Of a DNA stretch of 64,000 nt, positions 35,812-44,114 are shown in pieces. The position numbers and the translations under genes are program-made. Location: NCBI GenBank assembly GCA_965215945.1, contig CBDCFC010000051.1:103528-167527 (forward strand), given 5' to 3'. Numbering within the stretch: the first letter of the stretch is position 1; every line of letters begins with the position of its first letter. This stretch comes from JAHEKD01 sp965215945 (GTDB lineage: Bacteria > Pseudomonadota > Gammaproteobacteria > Arenicellales > JAHEKD01). A model generated the notes under the pieces. It searched no databases. It was not told the origin of the DNA and saw only the letters and a program-made list of their open reading frames with translations.

Positions 35812-36561
35812 ATGTTAAGCATTAAAAATTTACACGCTAATGTCGAAGGTAAGCCCATTCTTAAGGGTATTAACCTGGAAGTTAAAACAGGCCAGGTACA
35901 TGCCATCATGGGCCCCAATGGTTCTGGTAAAAGCACCTTGGCCAATGTTTTAGCCGGACGTGATGATTATGAAGTCACACAAGGCAGTATCGAATTTATG
36001 GGCGAAGATTTGCTGGAAATGGAACCGGAAGAACGTGCCTGGGCGGGTATTTTCCTGGCCTTTCAATATCCGGTTGAAATCCCTGGTGTCAGTAATATTT
36101 ATTTACTTAAAGCAGGTTTGAATGCGATACGTAAAAACCAGGGCTTATCCGAACTCGATGCGATGGATTTTCTAAAACTGGCCAAAGAAAAATTAAAAAC
36201 CGTCGAAATGAAAGAAGAGTTTTTATATCGCTCAGTGAACGAAGGGTTTTCAGGTGGTGAGAAAAAACGTAATGAGGTCTACCAAATGGCTGTTCTGGAG
36301 CCAAAACTGGCGATATTGGACGAAACTGACTCAGGGCTTGATATTGATGCATTGAAGATAGTTGCTGATGGTGTCAATGCACTGAGAAGTCAAGATCGTG
36401 CTTTTGTTGTGGTTACTCATTATCAGCGATTGTTGGACTATATTGTGCCGGATGTCGTCCATGTTCTAGCTAATGGCAAGGTAATCAAAACCGGTGATAA
36501 ATCATTAGCCCTGGAGTTGGAAAAACAAGGTTATGGCTGGATAGACGATCAAGCGGCTTGA
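35812..36561 (+). CDS. sufC: SUF ATPase SufC
   Basis: The 249-aa ABC-type ATPase that drives SufBCD. Walker A GPNGSGKSTL (about 35-44), the Q-loop FQYPVEIPG, signature FSGGEKKRNE, Walker B LAILDETDSGLDIDAL, and the switch H in VVTHYQRLL are all present. It is followed by a 170-base gap before sufD, which holds a palindromic repeat. Confidence 0.96.
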   Translation: MLSIKNLHANVEGKPILKGINLEVKTGQVHAIMGPNGSGKSTLANVLAGRDDYEVTQGSIEFMGEDLLEMEPEERAWAGIFLAFQYPVEIPGVSNIYLLKAGLNAIRKNQGLSELDAMDFLKLAKEKLKTVEMKEEFLYRSVNEGFSGGEKKRNEVYQMAVLEPKLAILDETDSGLDIDALKIVADGVNALRSQDRAFVVVTHYQRLLDYIVPDVVHVLANGKVIKTGDKSLALELEKQGYGWIDDQAA

Positions 36562-36594
36562 GTTAGAAGTATGATTAGTCTGCAACCAATGTGT

Positions 36595-36689
36595 CGTCAT
36601 ACCGGAATCTGCGAAGCAGATATCCGGTATCCAGGAGGTTTTAAATTCACTGGATTCCGGATAATACCTGCGGTATTTCCGGAATGACG
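36595..36689. repeat. MITE/REP-like palindrome between sufC and sufD
   Basis: An imperfect inverted repeat of about 95 bases. Left arm CGTCATACCGGAATCT.. ATCCGGTATCCA mirrors right arm TGGATTCCGGAT.. CCGGAATGACG. The arms (CGTCAT-x-CCGGAAT and ATTCCGG-AATGACG) match a type of dispersed element known from many proteobacterial genomes, often called REP- or MITE-like. It would form a strong stem in the mRNA. I see no second copy in this window. Confidence 0.7.
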
Positions 36690-36731
36690 TATTATTCTGT
36701 TTGAACAGGAATTATTGGAAATAAAACCAAA

Positions 36732-38039
36732 ATGCAAGAGTTACTAGAAAATTACCAGCAGCAGTTCTCCGCTCAACCGCAACCACCGAATTCATTGTCG
36801 GAGTTGCGTCAGCAGAGCCTTGCCCGACTTGGAGAAATAGGTTTTCCTACCACTTGTGATGAAAATTGGCGCTACACCAACATCAAGCCTTTATTAAAGC
36901 AGGCCTTTAATGTTGTTACCCAGTCAGATTCAAAAGTAACCGCTGAACAAGTTACAAATTTTGAGATTGAAAAACTCAGCAGTTTGAAAGTCGTCATTGT
37001 TGATGGGCAATTCAATGCAGATTTATCTACGTCAACGTTGCCAGCCGGTTTGACATTGAAAAACTTGGCCGCTGTCATGGCTGAAAATCCTGATCATGTA
37101 ACAGCACATATCAATCAATTATTACCGGAAGCGACTCATGGGTTTATGGAACTAAACACGGCGTTTGTAAGTAATGGTATCTGGTTGGAAGTGGATGCAG
37201 GCATAGAGATTGAGCGGCCTATCGAATTATTGTTTATCTCAACGGGACAAGAAAATTCATTGGTTCAGCCTCGTAATGTTTTAATTGCCAATGCTAAAAG
37301 CCAAGTCAAAGTTGTCGAGCGTTATGTTTCGCTGAACGATAACAGAGCCATGACTAATACGATCACTGAAATATATGGCGCCGAAAATGCAAATTTAGAA
37401 CACACTAAGATTCAACAGGAGTCACGTTCGGTCAACCATATTAGCGGTACGTTTATAAAGCTGGAAAAGGATTCGCATTTTTCGACTTCGACGATTACCT
37501 TGGGCGGAAATCTGACTCGTAATGACTTGCGTTGTCAGATCGCAGGAACAGGTGCGCATAGCAACATGTATGGACTTTACGCGGCGAACCAGCGTCAACA
37601 TGTTGATAACTTCACTCAGGTTGAACATCAGATTGAGCAATGTACCAGCGACGAGCTTTACAAAGGAGTGCTAGATGATCGCGCGCGCGCCGTATTCCAT
37701 GGCCGTATTTATGTCGCACAAGATGCGCAACAAACCGATGCCTATCAGAATAACCGCACGTTATTATTATCAGACGATGCTGAAATAGATACGAAACCAC
37801 AGCTGGAAATCTATGCTGACGATGTGAAATGCTCACACGGTGCGACTGTTGGCCAACTCAATGAAGAATATTTATTTTATTTGCGGGCACGAGGTGTTGA
37901 AAAATCAAAGGCGAAGAGGATGCTGACCTTTGCCTTTGTTAAAGAAGCGTTGGGTGCGATTTCGATCGAGCCATTAAAGACTTACCTCGAAGATCAATTA
38001 GATCAACAACTACTCAAAGGCGGTCATTACGGAGATTAA
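36732..38039 (+). CDS. sufD: Fe-S cluster assembly protein SufD
   Basis: The 435-aa SufB paralogue of the SufBCD scaffold. N-terminal residues are helical (WRYTNIKPL motif), and the C-terminal beta-helix core shows RNDLRCQIAGTGAHSNMYGLY, GRIYVAQDAQQTDAYQNNR and CSHGATVGQLNEEYLFYL (in parts; H in CSHGATVG is conserved). It ends directly at the sufS start (TAA then ATG with no gap). Confidence 0.95.
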   Translation: MQELLENYQQQFSAQPQPPNSLSELRQQSLARLGEIGFPTTCDENWRYTNIKPLLKQAFNVVTQSDSKVTAEQVTNFEIEKLSSLKVVIVDGQFNADLSTSTLPAGLTLKNLAAVMAENPDHVTAHINQLLPEATHGFMELNTAFVSNGIWLEVDAGIEIERPIELLFISTGQENSLVQPRNVLIANAKSQVKVVERYVSLNDNRAMTNTITEIYGAENANLEHTKIQQESRSVNHISGTFIKLEKDSHFSTSTITLGGNLTRNDLRCQIAGTGAHSNMYGLYAANQRQHVDNFTQVEHQIEQCTSDELYKGVLDDRARAVFHGRIYVAQDAQQTDAYQNNRTLLLSDDAEIDTKPQLEIYADDVKCSHGATVGQLNEEYLFYLRARGVEKSKAKRMLTFAFVKEALGAISIEPLKTYLEDQLDQQLLKGGHYGD

Positions 38040-39296
38040 ATGATGAATCAGGCTATTCAAAGTGTTGTTGATCAAACCACTTTTGATGTGGATAAAATCC
38101 GCAGCGATTTCCCTGTCCTTGATCAACAGGTACATGAAAAACCTTTGGTATATCTTGATAATGCCGCCAGTTCACAAAAGCCCGTCCCGGTACAAAAGGC
38201 AATGGCGGATTATTACAATCACGATCATGCCAATGTTCATCGTGGTGTGCACAGCCTGTCTCAACGCGCTACGGATGCTTTTGAGGGTGCGCGAACAAAA
38301 GTAAAGAATTTTCTCGGTGCCGCCAGTGAGAAGGAAATCATTTTTGTACGCAGCGCCACCGAGGGCTTGAATCTTATCGCTTCAAGCTATGGTCGCATGG
38401 TACTAAAGTCAGGTGACGAAGTTCTGATCACCGTCATGGAGCATCACTCTAATATTGTTCCCTGGCAATTAATATGTCAGCAAACAGGTGCCAAGCTTAA
38501 ATCCGTAGATGTTAACGATGACGGTGAACTGGACATTGAACAGTTTGAATCGCTATTGACAGAAAATACTAAAATTGCTGCCTTTAATCATGTTTCCAAT
38601 GCCTTGGGCACAATCAATCCGGTCAAAGAACTAGTTGCTTTGAGTCATCTTGCAGGCGTGACTACAGTAATCGATGGCTCACAAGCGGCGCCGCATCTGG
38701 CTATTGATGTGCAGGATATTGACTGCGACTTTTATGTTATCACTGGTCATAAAATGTACGGCCCAACCGGTATTGGTGTCGTCTATGGTAAGCAAGCTTT
38801 ATTAGAAGCCATGCCACCTTACCAGGGGGGCGGTGAAATGATTAAGTTTGTTTCTATCGAAAAATCAACTTATGCAGAAGTGCCGGCTAAGTTTGAAGCG
38901 GGAACGCCTGATATTGCCGGCAGTATTGGTTTGGGCGCCGCAGTAGATTATATGAATGACATTGGTATTGAAAATATTGCGGCACACGAACATGCCCTGC
39001 TTGAATATGCGACCAAAAAAGCCAGTGAAATCGAACAGCTCAAAATTATTGGCACGGCAGAAAATAAAGCCTCAGTTCTATCATTTGTGATTGAAGGCAT
39101 TCATCCGCACGATTTGGGCACAATTTTGGATAATGAAGGCGTGGCGGTTCGTACAGGCCATCATTGTGCACAGCCTTTAATGAAGCGCTTTAACGTGCCA
39201 GCGACAGCGCGGGCGTCATTTGCTATGTATAACACTTACGAGGAAGTGGATGCGCTAATGGCGGCGATTAAAAAAGCCATCGAGATGTTCGCATGA
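38040..39296 (+). CDS. sufS: Cysteine desulfurase SufS
   Basis: A 418-aa type II PLP cysteine desulfurase that provides sulfur. Seen: YLDNAASSQKP near the N-terminus, ATEGLNLIA, the PLP-lysine motif FYVITGHKMYGPTGIG, and the mobile-loop cysteine in RTGHHCAQPLM. It starts at tandem ATGs right after sufD and overlaps sufU by the ATGA junction at 39293. Confidence 0.95.
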   Translation: MMNQAIQSVVDQTTFDVDKIRSDFPVLDQQVHEKPLVYLDNAASSQKPVPVQKAMADYYNHDHANVHRGVHSLSQRATDAFEGARTKVKNFLGAASEKEIIFVRSATEGLNLIASSYGRMVLKSGDEVLITVMEHHSNIVPWQLICQQTGAKLKSVDVNDDGELDIEQFESLLTENTKIAAFNHVSNALGTINPVKELVALSHLAGVTTVIDGSQAAPHLAIDVQDIDCDFYVITGHKMYGPTGIGVVYGKQALLEAMPPYQGGGEMIKFVSIEKSTYAEVPAKFEAGTPDIAGSIGLGAAVDYMNDIGIENIAAHEHALLEYATKKASEIEQLKIIGTAENKASVLSFVIEGIHPHDLGTILDNEGVAVRTGHHCAQPLMKRFNVPATARASFAMYNTYEEVDALMAAIKKAIEMFA

Positions 39297-39736
39297 GTGA
39301 TTTAAGGGATCTATACCAGGAAGTGATTTTTGATCACAATCGTAATCCGCGCAATTATGGTGTGTTGGAAGACGCAAACCGTAAAGCAGAGGGCTTTAAC
39401 CCGTTATGTGGAGATCAGCTTACCGTTTATATGCTGATCAACGATGATGACATTATCGAAAAAGTCAGCTTCGAAGGCCAGGGCTGTGCAATTTCTACGG
39501 CTTCAGCATCAATAATGACTGAAGAGTTGGTTGGAAAAACAGCTGAGCAGGCTGAGGAGATTTTTAATAATTTTCATAGCGTTGTCACTGGTGGAGATTC
39601 CGATACTGATATCGGCAAGCTGGAAGTGTTAAGCGGTGTAAAGGATTATCCAACCCGGGTTAAATGTGCGACCTTACCCTGGCATACGACCAATGCAGCG
39701 ATTGATCAACTCGATGAACCAGTCACGACAGAATGA
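39293..39736 (+). CDS. sufU: SUF scaffold/sulfur-transfer protein SufU
   Basis: A 147-aa IscU-like protein of the SufU type. Three cysteines fit the zinc/Fe-S site: NPLCGDQL, GQGCAISTASASIM, and RVKCATLPWHT, the last with the long SufU insertion before it. SufU takes sulfur from SufS in place of SufE. It overlaps sufS by 4 bases. No SufE or SufA gene is seen in this operon. Confidence 0.92.
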   Translation: MSDLRDLYQEVIFDHNRNPRNYGVLEDANRKAEGFNPLCGDQLTVYMLINDDDIIEKVSFEGQGCAISTASASIMTEELVGKTAEQAEEIFNNFHSVVTGGDSDTDIGKLEVLSGVKDYPTRVKCATLPWHTTNAAIDQLDEPVTTE

Positions 39737-39746
39737 ATTTAGGCTT

Positions 39747-40166
39747 ATGAGTACAGACCACGACAATGCTTTTCCCGGTATGTATATGGATTATCAAGCT
39801 CAGCTTGAAGAACAAATGCGTGAACAAATTGAAGTTGCGACTGAGGCAGCAAAAGAAGTCGAAGGTACGATTGAAGAACGTATTATTGCGGCGCTGAAAA
39901 ATGTTTACGATCCGGAAATCCCAGTAAACATTTATGATTTGGGGTTGGTTTATGGCGTTGAACTTGATGGCGAAAATGTGGCCCATATTGAAATGACTTT
40001 GACCACACCGGGCTGTCCGGTTGCCCAAAGTTTTCCATCCATGGTTGAGACCGTGGTCAGGAATATCGACGGCGTAGCCGATGCCGAGGTTAATCTGGTT
40101 TGGGATCCGCCCTGGACTCAGGAGATGCTGACTGAAGCGGCAAAATTGCAACTGGGACTACTATAG
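39747..40166 (+). CDS. sufT: SUF maturation protein SufT (MIP18/DUF59)
   Basis: A 139-aa protein with an N-terminal helix and a DUF59 domain (about 45-130): LKNVYDPEIPVNIYDLGLVY, MTLTTPGCPVAQSF with the conserved Cys, and NLVWDPPWTQEML. It helps Fe-S transfer to client proteins. I choose ATG at 39747, preceded by AGG, and not the upstream frame start inside sufU. A Rieske-type ferredoxin follows after 5 bases. Confidence 0.92.
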   Translation: MSTDHDNAFPGMYMDYQAQLEEQMREQIEVATEAAKEVEGTIEERIIAALKNVYDPEIPVNIYDLGLVYGVELDGENVAHIEMTLTTPGCPVAQSFPSMVETVVRNIDGVADAEVNLVWDPPWTQEMLTEAAKLQLGLL

Positions 40167-40171
40167 AACTC

Positions 40172-40492
40172 ATGTCGGACTGGGAAGAAGTCGCCAAGGT
40201 CGGCGAAATAGAGCCGGGGACTTGTAAGGCAGTCGATGTTGATGGCACCCAAGTCGCTTTATTCAATTTGGATGGCGAATATTACGCCATTGAAGATGTC
40301 TGTACCCATGATGGCAGCGAGATTTCCTGCGGTATAGTGATGGGCGAAGAAATCATCTGTTCGCGACACGGCGCGCGTTTCTCTATCAAAACCGGTCAAG
40401 TTACAGCACCACCAGCTTACGAAGATATTGAAACCTTTCCAGTTAAAGTCGAGAACGAGGTCATTCTTTCTCGAGATGATCGCTGGGATTAA
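40172..40492 (+). CDS. Rieske-type [2Fe-2S] ferredoxin
   Basis: A 106-aa single-domain Rieske ferredoxin. Cluster ligands are in CTHDGSEISCG (C and H) and CSRHGARF (C and H), the C-x-H...C-x-x-H pattern. Such proteins feed electrons to oxygenases. As the last gene of the SUF operon it may serve as an electron donor or test client in cluster assembly. Confidence 0.92.
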   Translation: MSDWEEVAKVGEIEPGTCKAVDVDGTQVALFNLDGEYYAIEDVCTHDGSEISCGIVMGEEIICSRHGARFSIKTGQVTAPPAYEDIETFPVKVENEVILSRDDRWD

Positions 40493-40565
40493 TATTTTAC
40501 TGGTTATGTGTCCTCTATCTTAATTACTGTTTTTAAACTGAGATTATCTGTTCTTTAAAGTTAAT

Positions 40566-41600
40566 ATGGATAAGGAACTGAAAGCCACCGTAATAAGGCA
40601 ACATATACTTCGGTCCATAAAAACTCACCCAAAGGATTTAACAAATCACATTGCAAAAGTTTTTTCTATCACTCGCCAAACAGTATATAACCATTTGAGA
40701 TATCTAGAGTCCAAAGGTTTTATTAGTACAACTGGCTATGGTAGTGCTAAACGTTACTATCTAGGAAAGAAACGAAATCAATCACTTGTTTACAATTTGA
40801 ACTCCAGATTAGCTGAAGATAAGATTTGGCAATATGACTTTTCGTATTTATTTGATGGTGTCTCTGACAATATTCTCGATATTTGCTACTATGGTTTTAC
40901 GGAAATGGTTAACAATATAATTGACCACTCTGAGGGAGAAGAAGCATCAATTTCAATGACTTATGATAATAATTATATTAGTTTTTGGATTTATGATGAT
41001 GGAATAGGTATTTTTAGAAAAATTCGAGATTTCTACAAACTTGATGATGATCATCAAGCCTTATTTGAATTATCAAAAGGCAAATTGACCACTGACCCGA
41101 AAAATCACACAGGTGAAGGTATATTTTTTACTTCACGAATATTTAGTGAGTTTCAAATTTATTCTAGAGGGTTGATTTTTACTCATATGGTTAACGCAAC
41201 ATCAGATTTTCTGACAGAAACGCAAAAGTTAAATGCTAAAAAAGGTACCTTTATTAAAATGTCAATTAATCGGAAATCTTCAAATAATATTCAGTCGCTA
41301 TTTGATGAATATGCAGAGCCAGGAGAGTATCAATTCACCAAAACCTCGTTAGATTTAAGACTCGCGTTACATAAAGATGAAAAGCTTACATCACGATCTC
41401 AAGCTAAAAGAGTTCTTAATCGAGTTGACAAATTTACAACTGTCGCACTTGATTTTGATGGTATAGATTCAATCGGACAGGCCTTTGCTGATGAGATATT
41501 CAGAGTATTTGCCCGCAAAAATCCGAAAATTGCATTAGTTCCAATAAACGCAAATGAACAAGTTTCTAATATGATAAAGCGAGCGCAAGGCAGAGAATGA
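40566..41600 (+). CDS. HTH-HATPase-STAS-like regulator
   Basis: A 344-aa protein of three domains: a winged-HTH (about 10-65, TRQTVYNHLRYLESKGFI), a histidine-kinase-like ATPase (about 100-215) with N-box E113-MVNN, G1 box DDGIGIF (144-150) and G2 box HTGEGIFFTSRIF (181-193), and a STAS-like/DUF4325 domain (about 265-340, SRSQAKRVL, ALDFDGIDSIGQAFADE). It lacks a phosphoacceptor His and any membrane segment. It resembles anti-sigma-factor or partner-switching proteins joined to a DNA-binding domain. It overlaps the SDR gene by 4 bases. Locally more A/T-rich than the SUF genes. Confidence 0.82.
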   Translation: MDKELKATVIRQHILRSIKTHPKDLTNHIAKVFSITRQTVYNHLRYLESKGFISTTGYGSAKRYYLGKKRNQSLVYNLNSRLAEDKIWQYDFSYLFDGVSDNILDICYYGFTEMVNNIIDHSEGEEASISMTYDNNYISFWIYDDGIGIFRKIRDFYKLDDDHQALFELSKGKLTTDPKNHTGEGIFFTSRIFSEFQIYSRGLIFTHMVNATSDFLTETQKLNAKKGTFIKMSINRKSSNNIQSLFDEYAEPGEYQFTKTSLDLRLALHKDEKLTSRSQAKRVLNRVDKFTTVALDFDGIDSIGQAFADEIFRVFARKNPKIALVPINANEQVSNMIKRAQGRE

Positions 41601-42331
41601 AACACAGTTTTGATATTGGAAACAAAGTTGCATTAGTTACCGGCGCTAATCGAGGAATTGGCAAAGCCATTGTCGAGTCGTTATTCAATCACGGAGTGAA
41701 AAAAGTTTATGCTGCTGTTCGCGATCCGGCTTCAGTTACGTCACTGCAAAGCACTTATGGGAATGCTATTCAGCCAGTTTTGATTGACCTGAGCCAGCCC
41801 GAGACGATTAAATCTACAGCAAAACAAACACCGAATGTTGATTTAGTGATAAATAACGCCGGTGTATTGACCAACACATCGGTACTAGATGATCAGGCTG
41901 TCGACTCTCTTCGGTTTGAATTTGAAATCAATGTGCTTGGTTTATTGAATATGGCCCAGGCTTTTGCAGCGGCATTAATTGAAAACAAGGGTGCCTTTGT
42001 TCAGATTAATTCAGTGGCATCGGTTAGGGCAGTGCCTTTTATTGCGACATATTCTGCTTCCAAGGCAGCCGCATATTCAATTACTCAGTCACTGTGGCAA
42101 GAATTGACTGACCAAGGAGTCAGCGTATTGAGTGTCCACCCAGGACCGATTGCGACTGATATGGCTGATCAAGCTGGAATTACTGATGGTGCTGAACCGC
42201 CATCAATTGTTGCAGAGGCGATAATCGTCGCGCTAAAAACAGGTCAATTTCATTTGTTTCCCGACTCACTGGCACAAAAAGTGGGCGAGAAATATGCCAG
42301 CTATGCTGAAAATATGATCGAAAGCGCTTAA
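41597..42331 (+). CDS. Short-chain dehydrogenase/reductase (SDR)
   Basis: A 244-aa Rossmann enzyme using NAD(P)H. Seen: TGANRGIG (nucleotide loop), NNAGV, the catalytic Ser in INSVAS, and YSASKAA with the Tyr/Lys pair, followed by HPGPIATDM. Its substrate is unknown. Its start overlaps the HATPase-STAS gene (ATGA), so the two are translated together. Confidence 0.88.
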   Translation: MKHSFDIGNKVALVTGANRGIGKAIVESLFNHGVKKVYAAVRDPASVTSLQSTYGNAIQPVLIDLSQPETIKSTAKQTPNVDLVINNAGVLTNTSVLDDQAVDSLRFEFEINVLGLLNMAQAFAAALIENKGAFVQINSVASVRAVPFIATYSASKAAAYSITQSLWQELTDQGVSVLSVHPGPIATDMADQAGITDGAEPPSIVAEAIIVALKTGQFHLFPDSLAQKVGEKYASYAENMIESA

Positions 42332-42360
42332 GCTATGGTATAGAAACATCACCGACGATC

Positions 42361-42789
42361 ATGAAAATGGCTGAGCTGAAGACTAAACCCAACCGCAAAA
42401 GTGTAACCACCTTTATTAAATCAGTCGAAGATTATAAAAAACGTAAGGACTGTATTACCTTGATGGCTATGATGAAAGAGATCACGGGTAAACGGCCGAA
42501 GATGTGGGGAACAAGTATTGTGGGGTATGGTAAGTACCACTACAAATACAAAAGTGGCCGCGAAGGGGACTGGTTCGTCACTGGCTTTTCACCACGCAAG
42601 CAAAACTTGACAATTTATATCATGCCCGGATTTTCCAAATATCAAAAAATCATGAAAAACCTGGGCAAATATAAGCTCGGTGTTTCCTGTTTGTATATAA
42701 AAACCTTTGAAGATATTGATCAGCAACTGTTACGAGAATTAATTGAAAAGTCAGTTGAAGACATGAAAAAAATCTATGAATGCGCCTGA
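42361..42789 (+). CDS. DUF1801 domain protein
   Basis: A 142-aa cytosolic protein of the DUF1801/YdhG family: KRKDCITLMAMMKEITG, PKMWGTSIVGYGKYHYKYKSG and DWFVTGFSPRKQNLTIYIMPGF. The function is not established. It overlaps the next gene by 14 bases and follows the SDR gene by 29 bases, so it may share the transcript. Confidence 0.82.
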   Translation: MKMAELKTKPNRKSVTTFIKSVEDYKKRKDCITLMAMMKEITGKRPKMWGTSIVGYGKYHYKYKSGREGDWFVTGFSPRKQNLTIYIMPGFSKYQKIMKNLGKYKLGVSCLYIKTFEDIDQQLLRELIEKSVEDMKKIYECA

Positions 42790-43426
42790 TTATCTGAACC
42801 CCGCGATCCCGAAGAATCTGCGTGCAGTTCAAATTCCACTAGTTGAGGCGACTGAAAAATCATTAAAAGGCTATGGCTCCCTAGTCGAGGATCCGGAGAA
42901 ATTTGAAATTGAAATCGTTTGTTGGCCGGCAACGGGCTGGCGTCCGATAGACGAAAATACAGGTGATGAAGGAGGTGTTCGAGAGGGCACTTTTATCAGT
43001 CAATGGAAAGGTGATGTCTTATATGGCAAGAACACGGCGGTAGATGGGCATTATATTCTGGGCTATGCAACTGATCCTGATAAAGCTGATGAAACCCATC
43101 AACGTGTCCCTGAAAAGTTATTGCTCTGGCATGCAAACTATCATCCTGATGGTGGGCAGCTATTTTTCCCTTTGGATCAAAGACCTTTTGTGTTGCCATT
43201 GGCCATGCCTGGTGATGATATTAAACCTGAGGATTTTGTCTGTTTTTGGAGTGATGGAAGTAAAGGTGTTTATATTCACCCCGATATTTGGCATGAGGGT
43301 GTATTTCCTGTCTCAGGCAAGCAGCGGTTTCTTGATCGCCAGGGTGCGGTTCATGCCAGAGTCTCAGTTGATTTTGCCCGAGAATTCGAGTGTTTAGTTG
43401 AAATTTCACTTAACTTTAAGGCCTAA
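42776..43426 (+). CDS. Ureidoglycolate lyase (AllA)-like cupin protein
   Basis: A 216-aa protein that ends with an AllA-like cupin core: GQLFFPLDQRPFVLPLAMPGDD, SDGSKGVYIHPDIWHEGVFPVSG (parts: GVYIHPDIWHEGVF) and RVSVDFAREFECLVEI. AllA releases urea from ureidoglycolate in purine catabolism, but no other allantoin genes are present, so the role may differ. It starts inside the DUF1801 gene. Confidence 0.72.
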   Translation: MNAPDYLNPAIPKNLRAVQIPLVEATEKSLKGYGSLVEDPEKFEIEIVCWPATGWRPIDENTGDEGGVREGTFISQWKGDVLYGKNTAVDGHYILGYATDPDKADETHQRVPEKLLLWHANYHPDGGQLFFPLDQRPFVLPLAMPGDDIKPEDFVCFWSDGSKGVYIHPDIWHEGVFPVSGKQRFLDRQGAVHARVSVDFAREFECLVEISLNFKA

Positions 43427-43594
43427 TATTGTTCCGCCAAATAAAATCCAGCATGAATTGCCCAGACAGCTTAAAATAACGGTTGATGTAAGAATTTGAC
43501 TGTCGTTAGTCAAGTTACTATTGGTTGATTTTGACGCATTGGTCGGGCAATAGTATTAGTTATACAATGCGCATAATGTTTAAGAGAAATATAA

Positions 43595-43873
43595 ATGGAT
43601 ATCTATGTGGGCAATTTGCCCTACAGCGTTACCGCTGACGAACTTCGAGATGTATTCGCAGAGCATGGAGAGGTTGCAGATGCAAAAGTCATTTCAGACA
43701 AATATTCTGGGCGATCAAAAGGGTTTGGATTTGTTCAAATGCCAGACGATAGCCAGGCTGAAGCAGCGATCGAAAAATTAAATGATAGTGATTTGCATGG
43801 ACGCAATATCAAAGTAAATCAAGCCCGCCCCAGAGAAAACAATGACCGCGGTGGAAGGCGAGACCGGTATTAA
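43595..43873 (+). CDS. RRM-type RNA-binding protein
   Basis: A 92-aa single RRM domain: RNP2 IYVGNLPY (3-10) and RNP1 KGFGFVQM (about 43-50), with a short Arg/Gly-rich tail (DRGGRRDRY). It resembles the Rbp proteins of cyanobacteria and other bacteria, often cold-induced. It is transcribed alone; the 168 bases before it hold no feature beyond a likely promoter. Confidence 0.88.
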   Translation: MDIYVGNLPYSVTADELRDVFAEHGEVADAKVISDKYSGRSKGFGFVQMPDDSQAEAAIEKLNDSDLHGRNIKVNQARPRENNDRGGRRDRY

Positions 43874-43905
43874 ACTTTAAGCTTTGTAAGCCAGGCCGAT
43901 AAAAA

Positions 43906-43930
43906 AAGGCAAGTCGTGAAGACTTGCCTT
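43906..43930. terminator. Hairpin downstream of RRM gene
   Basis: A perfect 10-bp stem AAGGCAAGTC / GACTTGCCTT with loop GTGAA. A run of seven A residues precedes it on the plus strand, so the clean T-run is on the minus side; on the plus side only a weak T-stretch follows. It probably ends the RRM transcript. Confidence 0.55.
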
Positions 43931-44114
43931 AATATCGCTTTTAAGTAGGAGAGAGTTCAACTGCAAGCTTTATCGCTTTGCAGAGTCGATTATGCATGCC
44001 CATGCTGAACCGGTGCTTAAGTATTACCTATGATTAGACGTTTTATTACGTCTATTGTGCAAGCTATGGTTGGTAGCTTGTTCTTGTCTTCTTTGCTTAT
44101 GAGTTGAATTTCAT

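Noticed and set aside
39666..39746. Longer SufT start inside sufU
   Set aside because: Homologous sequence begins near 39747, where a Shine-Dalgarno-like AGG is placed correctly.
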